Shown here: piece by piece, positions 14,116-25,115 of the stretch | Layout: each line of letters starts with the position of its first letter | Numbering within the stretch: the first letter of the stretch is position 1 | NCBI RefSeq assembly: GCF_040954645.1 | Contig: NC_092806.1 | Span: 115,736,458 to 115,800,457, forward strand | DNA: 64,000 nucleotides | Origin: Diabrotica undecimpunctata | Taxonomy: Eukaryota; Arthropoda; Insecta; Coleoptera; Chrysomelidae | Direction: 5' to 3' | Made by a program: the position numbers and the translations under genes | The notes under the pieces: model-generated | What the model was told of the DNA's origin: nothing | Seen by the model: the letters and a program-made list of their open reading frames with translations, nothing else | The model's database searches: none

Positions 14116-15580
14116 TGTTATGATGTGTTTTTTGTTTGAATGATGAGCAATGAGTATTTTTAATAATATAGGGTTTTTATCGCGGTTCTCAAAGAATTAG
14201 CTTGTAAGTACTTTTTTAAATTATCTTTATTATAACTATTATGAAACACACATATATATCTAACTTAGCCAATGTAAATTTAAAATAAACTATCTTTAAA
14301 TTGATATTCTTATAAAACTAATTAAATTCTATAGACAATGTAAAATTTAAACAAACTATCTTCAAAATTGAAATTGTTATGACACTAACTAAATTATATT
14401 AACAAAATTTTGTACCTTTCTTTCACTGAATGCCTAAATGAACTGTTTTCCACTATATAGATTCTAATCACCACTGAATGTCTTCGTACTTCAGTTATCC
14501 TTGTTTTTTGTGAAATTACTTTTTCCAATTATCAGCTTCTACCAATTTAAGATATAGTTTTCTTCACCAGCATTTATACACCACCAGCAAACACCATTTA
14601 TATTTATTCTTCTTTTCAATATACCAATATCCAATTATTATAAGTTGATTTATACTAATCTCCAATCATAATATAATTTTAATTCCTTCCAATGTCCATC
14701 CAATATTCTTCTAATATACTTTTATAATCTTCAATAATTATTTGTGTATAATTATAAATGTGCATTAAATATATGCATAATTTTTAATCTTCATTTAACT
14801 CACTATATTAAACAATTGGACTATCTCCAACTAACTTTCATATTTCTAATTAAACTGCTTGACTGACTTACTAAAACTGTGAACAATTGACTTCACTAAC
14901 TAATCTACTAACTTTCATAATAAACTGCTTGACTTCTGACTAAAAACTTCAAAAAACTGCCATCTTGAATCCAAATCACGGTATTTATATCCTTTTGGAT
15001 ATTCCAGAACCATCTGGTAAGAGATCATGTTCCAATTTGTTCCATTACTTCCATATAGATGTTCTCGAAAAAAATATCTGTTCGATCCACCGCCATAATC
15101 ATTATTTCGAGAATGTTCGACTGTAAACAATGGTCACACTCTGCACTCTGGAGAATTCGTTAATGTTCCATTGATAATTTTGTTGACATTTAGGCTTTTC
15201 AGATCAGAATAAACATTCAAATTAGTAACTAACACTCTAATTTAATAAAATACACAATTCAAACAATATATTATTATAACCCCACTTTATATTCGTAAAT
15301 ATTCTTAAACGTCACTTCAGAGTATAAATATCTGTCTATCACTCACTGTATAGTTGGTTGCCTAGTCATATGGCTCACTTAAAAATATCTACAAAATCAT
15401 AACTACTAAAATACAACTTTTTACAATTATTATATGCTAATTTCTTAAAATGCCCTCACATAAATATATTTTTATAAATTTCTCTAGTATATAACTTATC
15501 TAAAATAATCAAATACTTTTTTATATCTAATATTATGTAGTATATAACTTATAAATTATTTTCTATAAACCCCAATCGTC

Positions 15581-15583
<3 letters not shown>
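14116..15583 (-). repeat. 5' LTR of the Gypsy element
   Basis: Identical in length to 8958-10425 and nearly identical in sequence. In the element's orientation this copy is upstream and would carry the promoter. I did not identify a specific TATA box in this AT-rich sequence. Confidence 0.95.
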
Positions 15584-15656
<73 letters not shown>

Positions 15657-15685
15657 ATATATATTATATATATATATATATATAT
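15584..15685. repeat. (TA)n array, right flank of the Gypsy element
   Basis: Continuation of the (TA)n target, with a few TTA breaks near 15645-15665. Confidence 0.95.
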
Positions 15686-15737
15686 GCATATAAAGTAGTT
15701 AGGTATTATTGACTGACACGTTATGTAAACTAAAGTT

Positions 15738-15800
15738 TTATCTTGAGGTTGCAGTCATTAATAGGGCCACCTTTGTTATTATCTCTAGCTTCCGCAAAAT
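15738..15800 (+). repeat. dispersed repeat also found at 61471
   Basis: TTATCTTGAGGTTGCAGTC continues into ATTAATAG, and a looser match (TTGTTATT..., TAGCTTC) follows. The same string lies directly after the (TA)n array ending at 61471. It may be the end of an element family with a (TA)n terminus. Confidence 0.6.
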
Positions 15801-15989
15801 TTATTTGCTTCTTCAGGATGTGCTAAAATATGATTATAATTATTTTATTAGTAAATATAATAAAATTAAAACGAAAAAATATTGTATAAAACAAGCACTA
15901 AAACTTAAAACATGAGGTTAATCCATTAAATTTTGAACTTCACAAAAAATTAAACTTTAAACTCTATGTAACATTTTTTTTTAAATCAG

Positions 15990-17759
15990 TTTTTAGGCTC
16001 CGTAGGTCTGTTATAATAGTACAAAAAGTGAAATTAATTCCATTTTAAATCAAAATAATGAGGTAATCACTGATAGTCAGAATATTAGCAATATTTTTAA
16101 TGATTATTTTTGTAATGTAGGCTGCACGCTTGCTAAAAGTATTAAAATATCATCTTCTCCTGATCCTCTAAAAAATACATGTCATAGTACGTTTTTTCTA
16201 AAACCCGTAACAAAATCAGAAGTTCAGAGTATTATTCATTCCCTAAAACCAAAAAAATGTCGTGGCATAGACAACATTTCCGCCGATCTGGTAAAGATCA
16301 TTTGTAATTATGTTGTTGAACCGATAACTGACTTAATAAATAAAATATTTGAACATGGTATATGTCCTGACAGTTTTAAAAAAGTTGTAATTATACCTAT
16401 ATTTAAAAAAGTTGATACAAAATTGGTGCAAAATTATCGTCCTATATCACTTATTACCAGCCTTGCAAACATTTTTGAAAAGGCCTTAGTAGAACGAGTA
16501 AATCAATATCTTACAAAGTTTAACCTGCTGTCTCCAAACCAATTTGGCTTTAAGAAAGGATATTTCACTTCAGATGCTATAACGTCCGCTACTGATTATT
16601 TATATAAGATGCTGGAAAATGGTTCTCCTACTTTAGCGATATTTTTGGATCTAGCTAAGGCATTTGACACTGTTAGTCATCAGCAGTTGTTAAGTGCTTT
16701 CGATGATCTGGGAATAAGGGGCATACCGTACTTACTATTTCAAAGTTATTTAAAAAATAGATCGCAAATTGTCAACATTAATAACAAAGCAAGTGCTGAA
16801 AAAATCATTGAGTATGGTGTGCCGCAAGGTACTGTTTTAGGTCCTTTACTGTTTTCAATATATATAAATGATCTAGCATCAATGAAAATAAATGGAAAGA
16901 TTATTTGTTTTGCTGACGATACTGTCATACTTTACACTAGTGATTCTTGGGAAAAACTTAAAACTTTAGCAGAAACAGAAACTGTAAAGGTTCTAGAATG
17001 GCTAAACACTGATAACACTTTAACACTGATAAAACTTATTTCATACCATTTTCAATGTACAAAAACAATTTACCCGACTTCTTGGAATTAAATCTAAGCT
17101 ATAATAACACGTTCATTAAAATAAATAGGAAAAAATACATCAAATATTTAGGAGTTTATATTGATTGTCACTTGAAGTGGGATGTGCATATTGATATGGT
17201 ATGTAAAACTCTAAGAATGTTATTATACAAATTTAGATATCTCAGCAATATTCTTAATTTGTCTTACTTAAAGATAATATACTATTCTTCGATAGAGTCA
17301 CGTCTTAGATATGCCATTTTAGCATGGGGTGGAACATATGCTTCTCATTTAAATAAATTCGAAATATTACAAAGGAGGTTTTTGAAAATAATGCTAAAAA
17401 AATCTCGCTTATATTCTTCAGAACTTCTTTATCCGCAAGCAGATATTTTTAGTATTAGACAGTTATATTTGTTAAACATTATTCTGCTGACATACAAAAA
17501 TAAACATGTTTTAAAACCAATAGATCATACTTACAGCACTAGAAGAAAAGTTCATGACTATGTCCAAATTACTAGTGCTTATAAATCAATTGAAAAACAC
17601 AATTTCTCTTACTTCATTACTAGAATATTTAACTATTTACCCGAGATCTATAAAACCTACATAAGAAAAATCAACTCATTTAACATGATTAAATCCATTT
17701 TTACAAAATTTCTCAATAACACTGGATCTGAAATTTTGGATGCGATCTTCTTTAATTAA
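15990..17759 (+). pseudogene. non-LTR ORF2 reverse transcriptase, one frameshift
   Basis: The frame is open from about 15990 without a start. Pre-RT: SLKPKKCRGIDNISADLVK near 16245. Then VQNYRPISLI (about 16425), QFGFKKGYFTSDAI, motif A FLDLAKAFDTVSH (about 16645), GVPQGTVLGPLLFSIYINDL (about 16815) and FADD in the catalytic box (about 16910). Near 17015-17050 the frame shifts by one base. Thumb and tail then continue from 17055 (KYLGVYIDCHLKWDVHID and AILAWGG) to a stop at 17759. With only one shift it is rather young, yet it lacks the endonuclease and ORF1. Confidence 0.9.
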
Positions 17760-18045
17760 ATTCATCATATAACTAATACTATACAGTATACTTTGTAACA
17801 TTTTTTTATATTATCAACCTAATGGTACTGTAGAACAAATATTGAATAGTGTAAATGAGTGTAATCCCTGAGCACAACCTATGGTTTAGCAGGGAATTTC
17901 TTCTTTGTTTATTCGCTAAGAACAAATTGTTTGTACAAAATATTTAACATAGAATTAATTTGTAATTGTATTATATTGAACTATCATATTGTAACATTGT
18001 TGTATATTGTATATTGGGAAGTAAATAAACATTATTATTATTATC
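15990..18045 (+). mobile_element. 5'-truncated non-LTR retrotransposon (Jockey/CR1-like) with ATT tail
   Basis: Holds the C-terminal half of an ORF2 (pre-RT, RT, thumb and tail), a roughly 280 bp 3' untranslated region and a short (ATT)n tail near 18031-18045. Such microsatellite tails are usual for CR1- and Jockey-type elements. The 5' end is lost near 15990. No clear target duplication was found. Confidence 0.85.
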
Positions 18046-18278
18046 TTTTATAAAAGAATTTTTTAAATAAAATTTTTATTTAACTTGTCATCTGATTATT
18101 TAAACAACAAAGTAAAGTGGCGCCAAATTTGAATATTTAAATTTTTTGATTTAGTCAGGAAATTTATTATTAGTGAATTGTAATACTAGTTTTCGTAAAA
18201 TAGAATGTAATTATAGATATTACTTAGTTTATCAATATCAGTTCTTTTATTAACACATTAATATTTATGTATGTATTA
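18046..18278. other. no gene seen
   Basis: AT-rich spacer between the ATT-tailed element and the antisense GIY-YIG remnant. Confidence 0.5.
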
Positions 18279-18505
18279 TTAGTATTTATGTATTTCTAAG
18301 AATTTTCTTTTGTTTAATTGGTTTTCATGTCTTATCTTGGTTTTATTGAAATTAAATGAATGATTCTTATTAATTGAATGATCTATTAATGCAAATGTAT
18401 TTTTATTATTTCTGAGGTCACTTATATGTGATGTTAGTCTGCCTATTATTATTACATTATTACAATTTTTTGAGTAAGTTTTTGATCTTATTTTATACAA
18501 TGTTT
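18279..18505 (-). pseudogene. GIY-YIG endonuclease remnant
   Basis: The minus strand reads LYKI, CNNVIIIGRLTSHISDLRNN, then FALIDHSINKNHSFNFNKTK and KRKFLEIHKY. The layout is that of the GIY-YIG nuclease of Penelope-like elements and some relatives: VYxI...CxxxYIGxTxRxLxxR..H, then A..H....H.F.......I, then KR...E. The YIG is changed to IIG, the first Cys pair is partly lost, and no reverse transcriptase lies upstream. It is a decayed fragment. Confidence 0.6.
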
Positions 18506-18515
18506 TTTCAGTAGT

Positions 18516-18678
18516 AATATCCCTAGGACATCGATAACAGACGAGGTAATTTCATGACAATCGAAAGCTTGTTCCTTGGTAACAGCACGAAGCCGAAGGC
18601 TGAGTGCTGTTACCAAGCAACGAGCTTGAGAAATTTGTCATGAAATTATGAGGCATTTATCAATGTCCGAGGGATATT
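18516..18678. repeat. foldback (MITE-like) element, about 75 bp arms
   Basis: The arms pair from AATATCCC (18516) with GGGATATT (18671-18678) inwards. The best blocks are AATTTCATGACAA (18548-18560) with TTGTCATGAAATT (18635-18647), and CTTGGTAACAGCAC (18575-18588) with GTGCTGTTACCAAG (18604-18617). The tip is GAAGCCGAAGGCTGA. No coding content and no clear target duplication. This is most likely a non-autonomous DNA element that moved with a foreign transposase. Confidence 0.8.
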
Positions 18679-18689
18679 CGGCGGATAAT

Positions 18690-19025
18690 TTTTCGAAAAA
18701 AAAAATGTTCTAATGCCCAATCTTTTAGTATCAACGCCAATTCTTCTAAGCCTCTATGTTGACTCAACTCATATTCTCGTCCGCAGCAAAATTCCATGAA
18801 TATTTCCCAAATATATTTGTGACTGTAGTTTGTATTTCTGGGAATTTTTTGTTTGATTAGCGCATGTATACTTTGAACATTCTCATTGCCGAAACGTGAC
18901 ATTTTGAAATTTATTTGGATGAAGTTGTCAAACTCGATCGTGTTGTCATAGGGATTGAAAATTGCACTGAATGCAATTATCAGTCTAATGTTGACATGAT
19001 TGGGTGAAATTGTTCCACATGACAC
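18690..19025 (-). pseudogene. possible Crypton-like (tyrosine recombinase-type) N-terminal fragment
   Basis: Open on the minus strand from about 19025. The part from MSRFGNENVQSIHALIKQ through IPRNTNYSHKYIWEIFMEFC to LEELALILKDWA resembles, from memory, the N-terminal SAM-like region of Crypton-derived proteins (an NTxxS...W..F..W-type segment). Homology ends at a poly-T/A run next to the foldback element, which interrupts the frame. No catalytic domain is present. Recognition is tentative; it could be an unrelated fragment. Confidence 0.35.
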
Positions 19026-19744
19026 AAAATGACGAAATTTGAATGGTTGTTAGAACAGTCGAAAAATTGTCATTTTAATTTCATTGTATTTACTGATCAA
19101 ATAATTATAAGCATATTGAATTTTCGTTTGTGTTTCACATTTTTAACCATTTTTGAAATTTAATATTATAATTATATTTTAAACATTCTAATTTTTTATA
19201 GGTTGCTTGATGCCGTGGTTTTGTCATCTAATTAGCCGAGTGAATTAGCTGTACATAAGTAAGTTTGTTTTCTTGTTTTATAACAATATTCCTCTCTGTT
19301 AAGTATGCTTTTAGATAATAATTAATAGTAGGAATAGGGTGGAAGCTTTAGGATAAATTTGCAAACGGGTGTGTCATATTTTGTTAAATTCTTGAATTAC
19401 GTCCAAAAAGCTGCAATATATTTTTGAGTTAAGATCCTTCAAAATTGTTGCTTACCTGTTGTAACAAAAGGTTGTTAGTAAGAGGTTAAGATGAAATAGG
19501 TGCGGTGTGCATTCCCAGGTGTATGCGGCTATCACACACCCCGTGTATATGTTTTTTGGTTTTTGTTTGTTTATATAGAATAACTGGTTGTAGAAATTAA
19601 ATAACTAAATAAAAGTAATAAAATATAACAATAGGATATGTATTTTTTTTGTGAGCCTAAGCTGGTTTTTTTGATATTGGGGCCTTATGTTACTGCGTAC
19701 GTTTGACTATTTCGTGGCTATCTTATTTCTTCATTATTCTTCTG
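19026..19744. other. no recognised gene
   Basis: AT-rich sequence with no motif or repeat that I can support. Confidence 0.5.
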
Positions 19745-20055
19745 GGTTTTCTTTATATCCAGATAAATGCTGTCTAGGCTGTCTATGAACCGTTCCTTGA
19801 TTTTCATTATAGTCTGTCATTTCTCCTAATAGTCTACTCGGATGGTTCCTGAAATCGTTAAATATAACGCATGCTCTTTCGTCCATCTTTCCCAGAATTT
19901 TTTTGTTGTGAATTCCTAAATAAGTACCCTATTGGGCCCTATCATCCTAATTTTTGTTTTAAATCACCGTTTACAGTTCCGACCTATTAGCGATGAGAGT
20001 CAGCTTTTTATCTAATGTTATTCCTAGATGTTTGGCTTCATTTGAACATTCCATT
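19745..20055 (-). pseudogene. non-LTR RT C-terminal scrap, antisense
   Basis: The minus strand reads EAKHLGITLDKKLTLIANRS near 20040-19980, the usual x-x-x-LGI-x-L-D-x-K-L-T block after the RT palm. Further scraps with stops follow to about 19745. The remaining parts are missing. Confidence 0.6.
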
Positions 20056-20064
20056 GGGGGATTT

Positions 20065-20765
20065 GACCAAGAGGGGACAGACTACCGAACGAACTCCTTA
20101 AGTATGACGGACCAGCTTTGACCAAACAACTATTAAAACTTATCCAAAAAATAATAGAAGAGAACAGAATTCCTCAAGAATGGAGATCAAGCATCCCAAT
20201 ATCTCTCTTCAAAAAGGGAGATAAAGCGGACCTGGAAAATTACATAGGAATTAATTTATTAAACACAATACTAAAATTAACAACCAAAGTACCAACAAAT
20301 TTGAAATTATAACACTAGCAGAAGAACAACAAGGTTTTAGGTCGTGAAGATCATGCACCGACGCTTTATTTAAGCAAGTGTAAGAGAAATCAATAGAATA
20401 CAATAAATTGGCATATCTATGTTTTATGGACCAAGGCATTTGATCTGATCAAATAAATGACGTTATCTACTTATTGTACGCAAGAGAGATACATCTAGGA
20501 ATAATCAATACGATTTAAAATATATATCAAAGCAACACAATAAAAGTAAAAGTAGAAGAAGAACTAACAGGCATCGGACTAATAATGACACACGGGCAGA
20601 AACACGACCTGACACAGAAAGGACGGCAAAGACGTCAAGAGACGATTCCCCAATAGAAAGACGATCAGTAGGAAGACCACGTAAACTTACTGGAGGAAAT
20701 GACAACTTACTAGAGGCACATTGAAAAACAAGCAGTGTCATGTCTACATAAAAAGAAGAAGAAAA
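20065..20765 (+). pseudogene. non-LTR retrotransposon remnant with internal deletion, GAA tail
   Basis: Pre-RT and early RT blocks are clear on the plus strand: ALTKQLLKLIQKIIEENRIP, QEWRSSIPISLFKKGDKADL, ENYIGINLLNT, EEQQGFRS and a broken motif A (LCFMD...). The sequence then jumps to an ORF2 3' end (RRSVGRPRKLTGGNDNLLEA) and an AAGAAGAAGAAAAAGAA tail near 20750. Motifs B to E are deleted. The 5' part is the same family as 55040-55500, with near word-for-word identity in LTKQLLK and QEWRSSI. Confidence 0.8.
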
Positions 20766-20789
20766 AGAATATTGGTGTATCGAATAGGG

Positions 20790-21955
20790 ATAGTATTCTA
20801 TTTGATCTGCCTGTTCTTTTTTGGTACAGACAGCCTATGTTTTGTCAAGGTTGACAGCTATCTTCCACTGTACACACCATTCTTGCAACTATTTGAGTGC
20901 CCTTTGCAAGTGTCTTGTTGCTAGATCAGGGTTTTTACTGCTAGCTGCTGTAGCTGTGTCATTTGCGTATAAACTTAGCAACGATCTGGGTTCAGTTGGG
21001 GTCTCTGTTGTATATATGGTGTATAGATATGGCGACAACACGGCTCCCTGCGATTCTTCAGCGTCCATGGTCCCGACTTCGGACAAGGTTGACCCTATCC
21101 GAACTCTGAACCTTCTGTTGGCTAGCTACGACAAAAGAAGACATGTGAGTGCTTCACTATAACCATATTGGTTTATTTTAGACAGCAAGCCTTCAGGACA
21201 GACTCTGTCAAAGGCTTGACTGACATTGAAAAGGGCGGCTGCTGTATATTTAATTTCATTGAACCCTTTCGTAATGTATTCAGCTAATCGAAGCACCTGA
21301 AGTTCATATGAATGTTCGGACCTAAATCCCAACTATGCTTCAGGGATGGTTAGAATAGCTTCAGATTCTTCTTCTTTTTTAGCGTAGTACAATTTTGCTT
21401 ATCGCTTATCTCACGATAATTTTGTAGAAATGTGCCCTTTTTTTATTGGTTTTTGTATCATAATTACATTAGCTTCTTTCCATGTGTCAGTAAAATGTTT
21501 TAATCTTAGGTTGTTGTTGATTATGTTTGTTAAATATACTATTACATTTGCTGGTAGCTTTTTTAGGGCTATATTCGTAATGTTATCTGGTCATGGAGCG
21601 TTTTTAGGGTTGGAGAGTTTGATCAGTTTTCTGACATCTTCAGAAGAGGTGTGTAATACCTATGTTGCATCTTCTTCTTTTTAGTGTTCTCTATTTTCTT
21701 TCTACTTCTTCTGTGAAGTCTAGGTCTTTATCAGGATGGTAGTTATTCCTATATCTTTTTTCAAGCGTGTTTTTCATCACTTGTGCTTTATCTTCTTCTA
21801 TGTACACAATTCACTTTTCTTCATGCAGTGGTGGAATTTGGTTTTTTACCCTTTCTTAATATATTCGAAAGCTTTCAGAACGCAGATTTGTTTGGATCTA
21901 GTTGCTGGATATAGTTCTCCCTGTTTTCTATCTCACGATAACTGTGTTAAACATA
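20790..21955 (-). pseudogene. Jockey-like ORF2 remnant, antisense
   Basis: Read down the minus strand with shifts. ENRENYIQQLDPNKSAF (about 21930) is the linker after the endonuclease. RKLIKLSNPKNAP (about 21640) and LKHFTDTWKEANVIMI (about 21480) are RT block 0 to 1. LGFRSEHSYELQVLRLAEYI (about 21330) and AALFNVSQAFDRV (about 21240) give motif A. GAVLSPYLYTIYT (about 21040) is block B, and the catalytic box is YANDT instead of YADDT (about 20960). LQEWCVQWKIAVN follows (about 20870). The Asp to Asn change in the box and several stops mean it is dead. Confidence 0.8.
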
Positions 21956-21959
21956 TATA

Positions 21960-22928
21960 GATTTGCAATAATAAACAGCTGATTAAAAGTTCATATTCTT
22001 GCATAGAATATTTTATTAGTGGTTAAAACGGAAATAGATAGATTTAGTGAAAACCAGTGAAATTAGTGAAAATATTTTGAATAAATATGGGCTTTGAACG
22101 CTTTTTGCAACTAATGCTTCAGTTGCGAAGTACTTTAGTATACTTAAATATTGAATTTTACTCAGTCGTGCATATTACATAAGTGAAGTTTTATTATATA
22201 AGAAAAGTAAACTAATAGGGAATGAATCATTGTTTATTCCTTAACAGGAAAAGGAGCAAATTTTTATATGTATATTTATGTTAAAAACATCGAAATTTAT
22301 GCAAAGCTGGTCACACTAAATTAGCATTGAATGCCACATGTAGACTTTCTACTTGCAGACGTCCGATAAATCATTTTTCTTATTTCTAGTGACAATGTCA
22401 TTACTTATGATTAAGTACTGTAAGTTAAAATCGCATTAATATAAATATGGGCAGTTCAAGTCACCTTTGTTGACAGATAATAAATTTCCACATATCCACT
22501 TTTTAGATTTTTAAATAAGACTTCTAAATATTTGTAAATCAGAATTTAAAAATACGTAGAAAAATAAATTGTTATAAAATAATCAATGTTGTATTGTAAC
22601 GATCAAAAAATTGAGTTATAGTTCAAGTATTTCAGAATCCTATGTTGTGTTGCTACAGTATGATGTACAAGAATTTTTATTTTAGTTCATTAAATTTTCA
22701 GTTTTATATATTATTTCAATAAATAAACTGAAACTTCAGTATACAAAAAAATAAACATTATTATGTAGTTCTAAAATGACTATGAATACATTATATTCGA
22801 AAGAAAGTATATACGACTATAGCGAGGGAAGAAACTAACGAATTTCACGTGAAAGAAGAATTGCATTATATAGTATTTTGGGCCTATTTTATTTTACAAT
22901 ATTGTTTTTTAGTCGTTAATAAAGATCT
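21960..22928. other. about 1 kb without recognised features
   Basis: AT-rich intergenic-type DNA. No motif, repeat or open frame of note. Confidence 0.5.
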
Positions 22929-23029
22929 TATGACAGGACGGGCGCTCGGGCTGCGGCTTGTATAAGACAGAGAAACAAGATATAGTGCCCAAATTTTTGC
23001 TGGTTTAAATTCTCATTGTACAAATGAGC

Positions 23030-23051
23030 CGGCGGGCGTAATTTCGGCCGG
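23030..23051 (+). repeat. MULE left terminal inverted repeat
   Basis: Starts CGGCGGGCGTAATTTC and ends GGCCGG. It differs from the right repeat only at the first base and at one G/A in the eighth-base region. Confidence 0.85.
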
Positions 23052-23406
23052 TAATCCCTTGGCCTACCTGCATAAATCAAGGGGAACCATTTATGACAGG
23101 GGTAATTTCGGCCGAGGGGTTGATGTTTACGATGAGATTAAAATATTGGTAATTACGCTTCATAGTTTCTGTAAAATATTAATTGTGTATTTATTTGGAA
23201 ATACCTAATCCTGTGTACCTGTCGGAAATACCTTTAATTTACTTATCTCTTTATTCTAATAACTATGTTGTACCTACTTAAGATTATTCCTTTAAATGTA
23301 TAAAATTCACAAATAACAGGTATAAAATTATTATAGCTAGTCAGTATTATAACTTATCTTGAAGCTACTAGTCGATAGAAAGCATAAAATATATTATTTG
23401 TATACG

Positions 23407-24798
23407 ATGGCATCTGTTTCAGTAATTAAGAGTTCACGCGGTTGTGACTTACTAGTTGTAGAAAAGTTTCAGTTTTGTAAACAGGACGTATTAAAAAGTG
23501 GTGAAGTACGTTGGAGGTGTATAAAGAAAAAGTTAAGATGTTTAGCCAAACTGTACACTGTTGGTGCGGAATACACAGTTACTAGAAGTGAATTAATCCA
23601 CAACCACGAGTCCGATGAAACTACGTTGGAGAGAAAAATAGTGACGACTTCATGCAAGCGCAAAGCTGAGGAAGACATATCGGAGAAACCTTCAAAAATT
23701 ATTAAAAGCGTTCTTTCAAATCATTTGCCAGAGAATTTGTCATCGATAGATGTCAGTCTAATAAGAAGAAATTTGTACAACAGCCGCCGTAAGCTCTTAC
23801 CAGCCCTGCCTAAGGATATTCACGATGTACATTCTGTACTCGATAGTTATGGACCGAAAACCACAACAGGTGAAAATTTTTTGTTTATTAACAGCACAGC
23901 TGATAATATCATTGTTTTTTCTTGCCATACAAATATAATAAGTTTATGTAAAATGAAAGATTTTTACATGGATGGCACATTTTCTTATTGTACAAAATAT
24001 TTTTATCAGTTATTTACCATCCATGGACTGGAAAATGGGCATTATGTTCCTCTTTTGTATTGTCTGTTGCCCAATAAGACCAGTGACACATATATGAGAC
24101 TTTTTCTGTTGGTAAAATCTAAAATTTTTGAACTTTATAATATTGTTTTTGAACCGAAGGAGGTATTTGTGGATTTTGAAATCGCAATTCATAACGCATT
24201 AAAAGTTGTCTTTCCCAAAACCAAACTAAATGGTTGTAGATTCCACTTGCACCAGGCGTGGTATAGGAAAATACAATCATTAGGGTTAACCCAAATGTAT
24301 AAAGATAAAAACTGCGAGGAAAGCGAATGGCTTACTCATACTTTTGGGCTAACTTATTTAGACCCCTCTGAAGTTGAAGATTGTTTCATATTTGATCTCA
24401 TGTCATACAAACCGGACCATAAACTTATAGATAAATACGCAGACTATTTATTAGAAAACTACATAGCGCCAGAATCTCATTTTCCACCAAATATATGGGC
24501 ATATGAAAACCCATCAATTATTAAAAGAACCACAAATGCCTGCGAATCATTCCATTCGCACTTTAATTCTAGTTTTTATTCAAGTCACCCTTCTATATTT
24601 ATTTTTATAGAAAAATTAAAAGATTGTCAGATCGATGCATATTTAAAAATAAAAAATTTAAATATTCCAGCAAAAATTAAAGACAAACAAGTAAAAAACA
24701 AACTAAAATTTATCGAAAACATGGTAAATATGCTTCGATCTGACAATATTTCTAGAATTAATTTCGTTAAATCTGTATCACATCAAAACGTTTTTTAA
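23407..24798 (+). CDS. FLYWCH-MULE transposase, 463 aa, intact
   Basis: I start at the ATG at 23407; the frame is open 48 bp further up but has no ATG there. Residues 5-68 form a FLYWCH-type zinc finger (KFQFCKQDV, VRWRCIKKKLRC, ending in HNHE) that should bind the element's ends. A linker with a basic patch (CKRKAEED) follows. The MULE catalytic core begins around residue 190: DGTF (first Asp), VFVDFE (second Asp), GCRFHLHQAWYRKIQ (the C-x-x-H block between) and TTNACESFHSHFN (the Glu). The enzyme cuts and pastes the MULE in the nucleus. No stop or shift is seen. Related genes are often domesticated, but the flanking inverted repeats and target duplication show that this is a transposon gene. 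Confidence 0.9.
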   Translation: MASVSVIKSSRGCDLLVVEKFQFCKQDVLKSGEVRWRCIKKKLRCLAKLYTVGAEYTVTRSELIHNHESDETTLERKIVTTSCKRKAEEDISEKPSKIIKSVLSNHLPENLSSIDVSLIRRNLYNSRRKLLPALPKDIHDVHSVLDSYGPKTTTGENFLFINSTADNIIVFSCHTNIISLCKMKDFYMDGTFSYCTKYFYQLFTIHGLENGHYVPLLYCLLPNKTSDTYMRLFLLVKSKIFELYNIVFEPKEVFVDFEIAIHNALKVVFPKTKLNGCRFHLHQAWYRKIQSLGLTQMYKDKNCEESEWLTHTFGLTYLDPSEVEDCFIFDLMSYKPDHKLIDKYADYLLENYIAPESHFPPNIWAYENPSIIKRTTNACESFHSHFNSSFYSSHPSIFIFIEKLKDCQIDAYLKIKNLNIPAKIKDKQVKNKLKFIENMVNMLRSDNISRINFVKSVSHQNVF

Positions 24799-24986
24799 AA
24801 AATTTATAGTTTACTTAATTTATAGAAATAAGTTGATGTAATAATTTTATTGAAATAAAGAAATATTTTAATATAAAGCATTCTGTTATTTTATTTGATT
24901 TACGGCCGAAAATACCTATGAGATAAGGAAGCAACTTAAAACCTCCGGCCGAATTTACCTACCGGCTTTTAGTACCTGCTCTTTTT

Positions 24987-25008
24987 CCGGCCGAAATTAC
25001 GTCCGCCC
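24987..25008 (-). repeat. MULE right terminal inverted repeat
   Basis: CCGGCCGAAATTACG followed by TCCGCCC, the inverse of the left end. Confidence 0.85.
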
Positions 25009-25115
25009 AAATGAGCGCCCGCCCTGCCATACGCGTTTTATTATTAAATGAAAAATAATGGTTTAATAGTTATTTATGCACCAGGGGTGTTATTAAGATT
25101 CCACCCGGTGAGTAA

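Larger units (their letters stand above)
23030..25008 (+). mobile_element. complete Mutator-like element (MULE)
   Basis: Terminal inverted repeats of 22 bp (23030-23051 and 24987-25008) share GGCGGRCGTAATTTCGGCCG. They are flanked by the 8 bp duplication AAATGAGC (23022-23029 and 25009-25016), typical for MULEs. The interior has a single long open transposase. Extra copies of the GTAATTTCGGCCG motif lie inside both ends (about 23104 on the left, about 24901 and 24947 on the right) and may be transposase-binding sites. All required parts are present, so this may be an active or very recently active copy. Confidence 0.88.
22929..25031. mobile_element. small GC-ended inverted-repeat element hosting the MULE
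   Basis: CAGGACGGGCGCTC (22934-22947) pairs with GAGCGCCCGCCCTG (25013-25026), and the match extends outwards to TATG/CATA. Leaving out the MULE and one copy of its target duplication, this is a roughly 115 bp element with 18-20 bp imperfect inverted ends, so probably a MITE. Its family is uncertain. The ends look somewhat hAT-like, but no 8 bp duplication is visible outside them. Confidence 0.55.
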
